Shown piece after piece: positions 62,338 to 64,000 of a stretch of DNA of 64,000 nt. This DNA is from Allomuricauda sp. TY007 (GTDB taxonomy: Bacteria; Bacteroidota; Bacteroidia; Flavobacteriales; Flavobacteriaceae). Numbering within the stretch: the first letter of the stretch is position 1; each line of letters opens with the position of its first letter. The notes beneath the pieces were generated by a model. The model did no database searches, had not been told where the DNA came from, and saw only the letters and a list, made by a program, of their open reading frames with translations. Location of the stretch: the NCBI RefSeq assembly GCF_010468565.1, contig NZ_WUEG01000002.1:127933-191932 (forward strand), given 5' to 3'. Both the position numbers and the translations under genes were made by a program.

Positions 62338-64000
62338 TACTCTTTTTGCCCCTGATCTTATTCATCAATTGCAAGCAACAACCTGCAACACCAACCGGTC
62401 TGGTCACTGAAAAAGCCATGGTGGTATCCGCACGTGAAGAAGCTTCACAATTGGCTGTGGACATCATGAAAAAAGGCGGAAATGCCTTTGATGCCATGGT
62501 GGCAACGGAACTAACCCTTGTAGTCGCTTATCCGTTTGCGGGAAGCGTTGGCGGTGGAGGGTTTATGGTCTACCGGAAAAATAATGGCGAAGTTGGAGGA
62601 ATCGATTATCGCGAAAAAGCTCCGTTGGCAGCCCATAAGGATATGTATTTGGATTCACTGGGCAATGTAATCCCGGGCATGAGCACTTCTGGAGGAACTG
62701 CAGTAGGAGTGCCCGGCACCGTGGCGGGTGTGCTCGAAGTGCACAAGAAATTCGGGAAACTTCCTTTGAAGGAAATCATACAACCTATTATCGAACTCGC
62801 CAACAAAGGTCTGGTGGTCACTGAAAAGCAAGCCAACCGATTGAAAGGATATAGGGAAAGATTCATTGAGGCCAATGGCGATAGCACCAAATTTGCAGGT
62901 CCTTTTGTCGCTGGAGACACCATAAAGCACCCAGCCTACGCCAAAACACTACAGAAAATCATGGAAGAAGGGCGTGATGGCTTTTACAAAGGCGAAGTGG
63001 CGCAAAAATTGGCTGCTTTTGTTCAGGAAAACGGCGGTTTGATCACAGAGGAAGATTTGGAAAAGTACGAACCGGTTTGGAGAGACCCCATTGTTTTTGA
63101 CTACAAGGATGTAAAAATTATATCCATGAGCCCACCCAGTAGCGGAGGGGTGACCATCAACCAAATATTTAAAATGATGGAGCCTTATGATGTGTCAAAA
63201 TTCGGACACAATTCAGCAAAAACCATCCAGTTGTTTACCGAGGCTTCGCGAAGAGCGTATGCCGATAGAAATTTCTTTTTGGGAGACCCCGATTTTGTGG
63301 ACATACCATACGATATCTTGTTAAGTGATGATTATCTCCAAGATCGAATGTCCAATTTCTCTTTTGACAAGGCCACATTGTCATCAGAAGTGAGCCACGG
63401 GGAAGTGGAAATCGTTGAAAGTGATCAAACCACACATTTTTCTATTGTGGATAGCGAGGGTAATGCCGTTTCGGTCACATCAACTTTAAATGGCGGATAC
63501 GGATCAAAATTATTCTGCGAGGAGTTGGGCATCTTTCTGAACAATGAAATGGACGATTTCAGTGCCAAACCCGGCGTACCCAACATGTTTGGGCTAATAG
63601 GTGCAGAAGCCAACAGTATTGCTCCTGAAAAACGTATGCTGAGCAGTATGACCCCCACAATTGTAGAAAAAGACGGGGAATTATATATGGTCGTAGGCAC
63701 ACCTGGGGGTTCAACTATAATCACAGCCGTTGCACAGACCATTTTAAATGTGTACGAGTTCAATTTGAGTATGCAAGATGCGGTAGGCGCACCAAGGTTC
63801 CACCACCAATGGTTGCCCGATATGATAATTTTTGAACCAGAAGGTTTTTCTGAGGAACTCATCAACGAGCTAAAATCCAAAGGATACATTATCAATAAAG
63901 AACGTACGCCCATCATCGGAAAAGTAGATGCTATTCGTGTACTGCCCAATGGTAAACTTGAAGGAGGAGCCGACAAACGTGGCGATGATACGGCAGTTGG
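62325..64000 (+). CDS. ggt: Gamma-glutamyltransferase, lipoprotein, cut by the window end
   Basis: ATG at 62325 opens a frame that runs past 64000, giving the first 558 residues (the family is about 560-590). It has a lipobox FINCKQQ (Cys16), then the large subunit with NAFDAMVATELTL and GSVGGGGFMVY. The nucleophile is T369 in SDQTTHFSIVD, the autoprocessing site that starts the small subunit, followed by NDEMDDF-like and SSMTPTIVEKDG, and GTPGGSTI. It transfers or hydrolyses gamma-glutamyl groups, for example of glutathione, at the envelope. It overlaps the AcpH-like gene by 13 bp. Confidence 0.94.
   Translation, partial: MRRLILFLPLILFINCKQQPATPTGLVTEKAMVVSAREEASQLAVDIMKKGGNAFDAMVATELTLVVAYPFAGSVGGGGFMVYRKNNGEVGGIDYREKAPLAAHKDMYLDSLGNVIPGMSTSGGTAVGVPGTVAGVLEVHKKFGKLPLKEIIQPIIELANKGLVVTEKQANRLKGYRERFIEANGDSTKFAGPFVAGDTIKHPAYAKTLQKIMEEGRDGFYKGEVAQKLAAFVQENGGLITEEDLEKYEPVWRDPIVFDYKDVKIISMSPPSSGGVTINQIFKMMEPYDVSKFGHNSAKTIQLFTEASRRAYADRNFFLGDPDFVDIPYDILLSDDYLQDRMSNFSFDKATLSSEVSHGEVEIVESDQTTHFSIVDSEGNAVSVTSTLNGGYGSKLFCEELGIFLNNEMDDFSAKPGVPNMFGLIGAEANSIAPEKRMLSSMTPTIVEKDGELYMVVGTPGGSTIITAVAQTILNVYEFNLSMQDAVGAPRFHHQWLPDMIIFEPEGFSEELINELKSKGYIINKERTPIIGKVDAIRVLPNGKLEGGADKRGDDTAV

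Overview
The window looks like chromosomal DNA of a marine flavobacterium (Bacteroidota, Flavobacteriaceae). I base this on lipoproteins with an SCS/SCN-type lipobox, the fused two-domain E1 of a branched-chain 2-oxoacid dehydrogenase, the HsdR-N-like gene beside holA, outer-membrane proteins ending in aromatic residues, TAnnTTTG-type promoters, weak Shine-Dalgarno sites, and protein style resembling Muricauda/Allomuricauda. The genus is inference. No rRNA, tRNA, CRISPR array or transposase gene was found.

Layout. 1-4.8 kb: universal stress protein, aldehyde dehydrogenase, two lipoproteins and a GntR regulator. 4.8-7 kb: a tandem repeat array, a small CxxC protein and an AT-rich HEPN-like gene bracketed by an inverted repeat. 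7-22 kb: a Tat-exported Gfo/Idh/MocA oxidoreductase; uvrA, a LOG-family gene and an apparently inactive M1-like outer-membrane protein in one run; the E1 fusion; DoxX; holA; an HsdR-N-like protein; a glycosyltransferase; an OmpA lipoprotein. 22-40 kb: a Sua5/YrdC protein, a lipoprotein, a membrane-anchored hydrolase, a UvrD/PcrA helicase, DsrE and M20 genes, an FMN glutamate-synthase-like protein, a degenerate OmpA paralogue, a patatin, an M1 peptidase and recG. 40-47 kb is accessory: a RadC-like gene, an AT-rich HipA-like kinase/DUF3037 pair, and a compact AraC-centred regulon. 47-64 kb: small lipoprotein, TPR, ferredoxin, GNAT and DCC genes, a dicarboxylate symporter, aroC, an UDP-diacylglucosamine-hydrolase-like phosphoesterase, a large FAD/Fe-S oxidase, a porin-like protein, a TlpA-type thioredoxin, a rhomboid, an LpxL-like acyltransferase, glmM, an ACP phosphodiesterase-like protein and a gamma-glutamyltransferase cut by the window end.

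The most interesting parts are: (a) the two-gene HipA-like kinase + DUF3037 operon, a known pairing whose function is, as far as I know, undescribed; (b) two divergently placed operons (AhpD-like/YHS/NTF2-like and isochorismatase) sharing a 71-bp promoter-operator block with ATGGACA half-sites exactly 21 bp apart and the same 22-nt distance to a CAAAGnTG box, next to an AraC-DUF302 operon that probably controls them; (c) a 39-codon membrane-peptide gene, also preceded by a 21-bp-spaced direct repeat; (d) a lone HEPN-like gene in a cassette-like setting; and (e) several families of dispersed palindromic and low-complexity repeats filling nearly all the long gene-free stretches.
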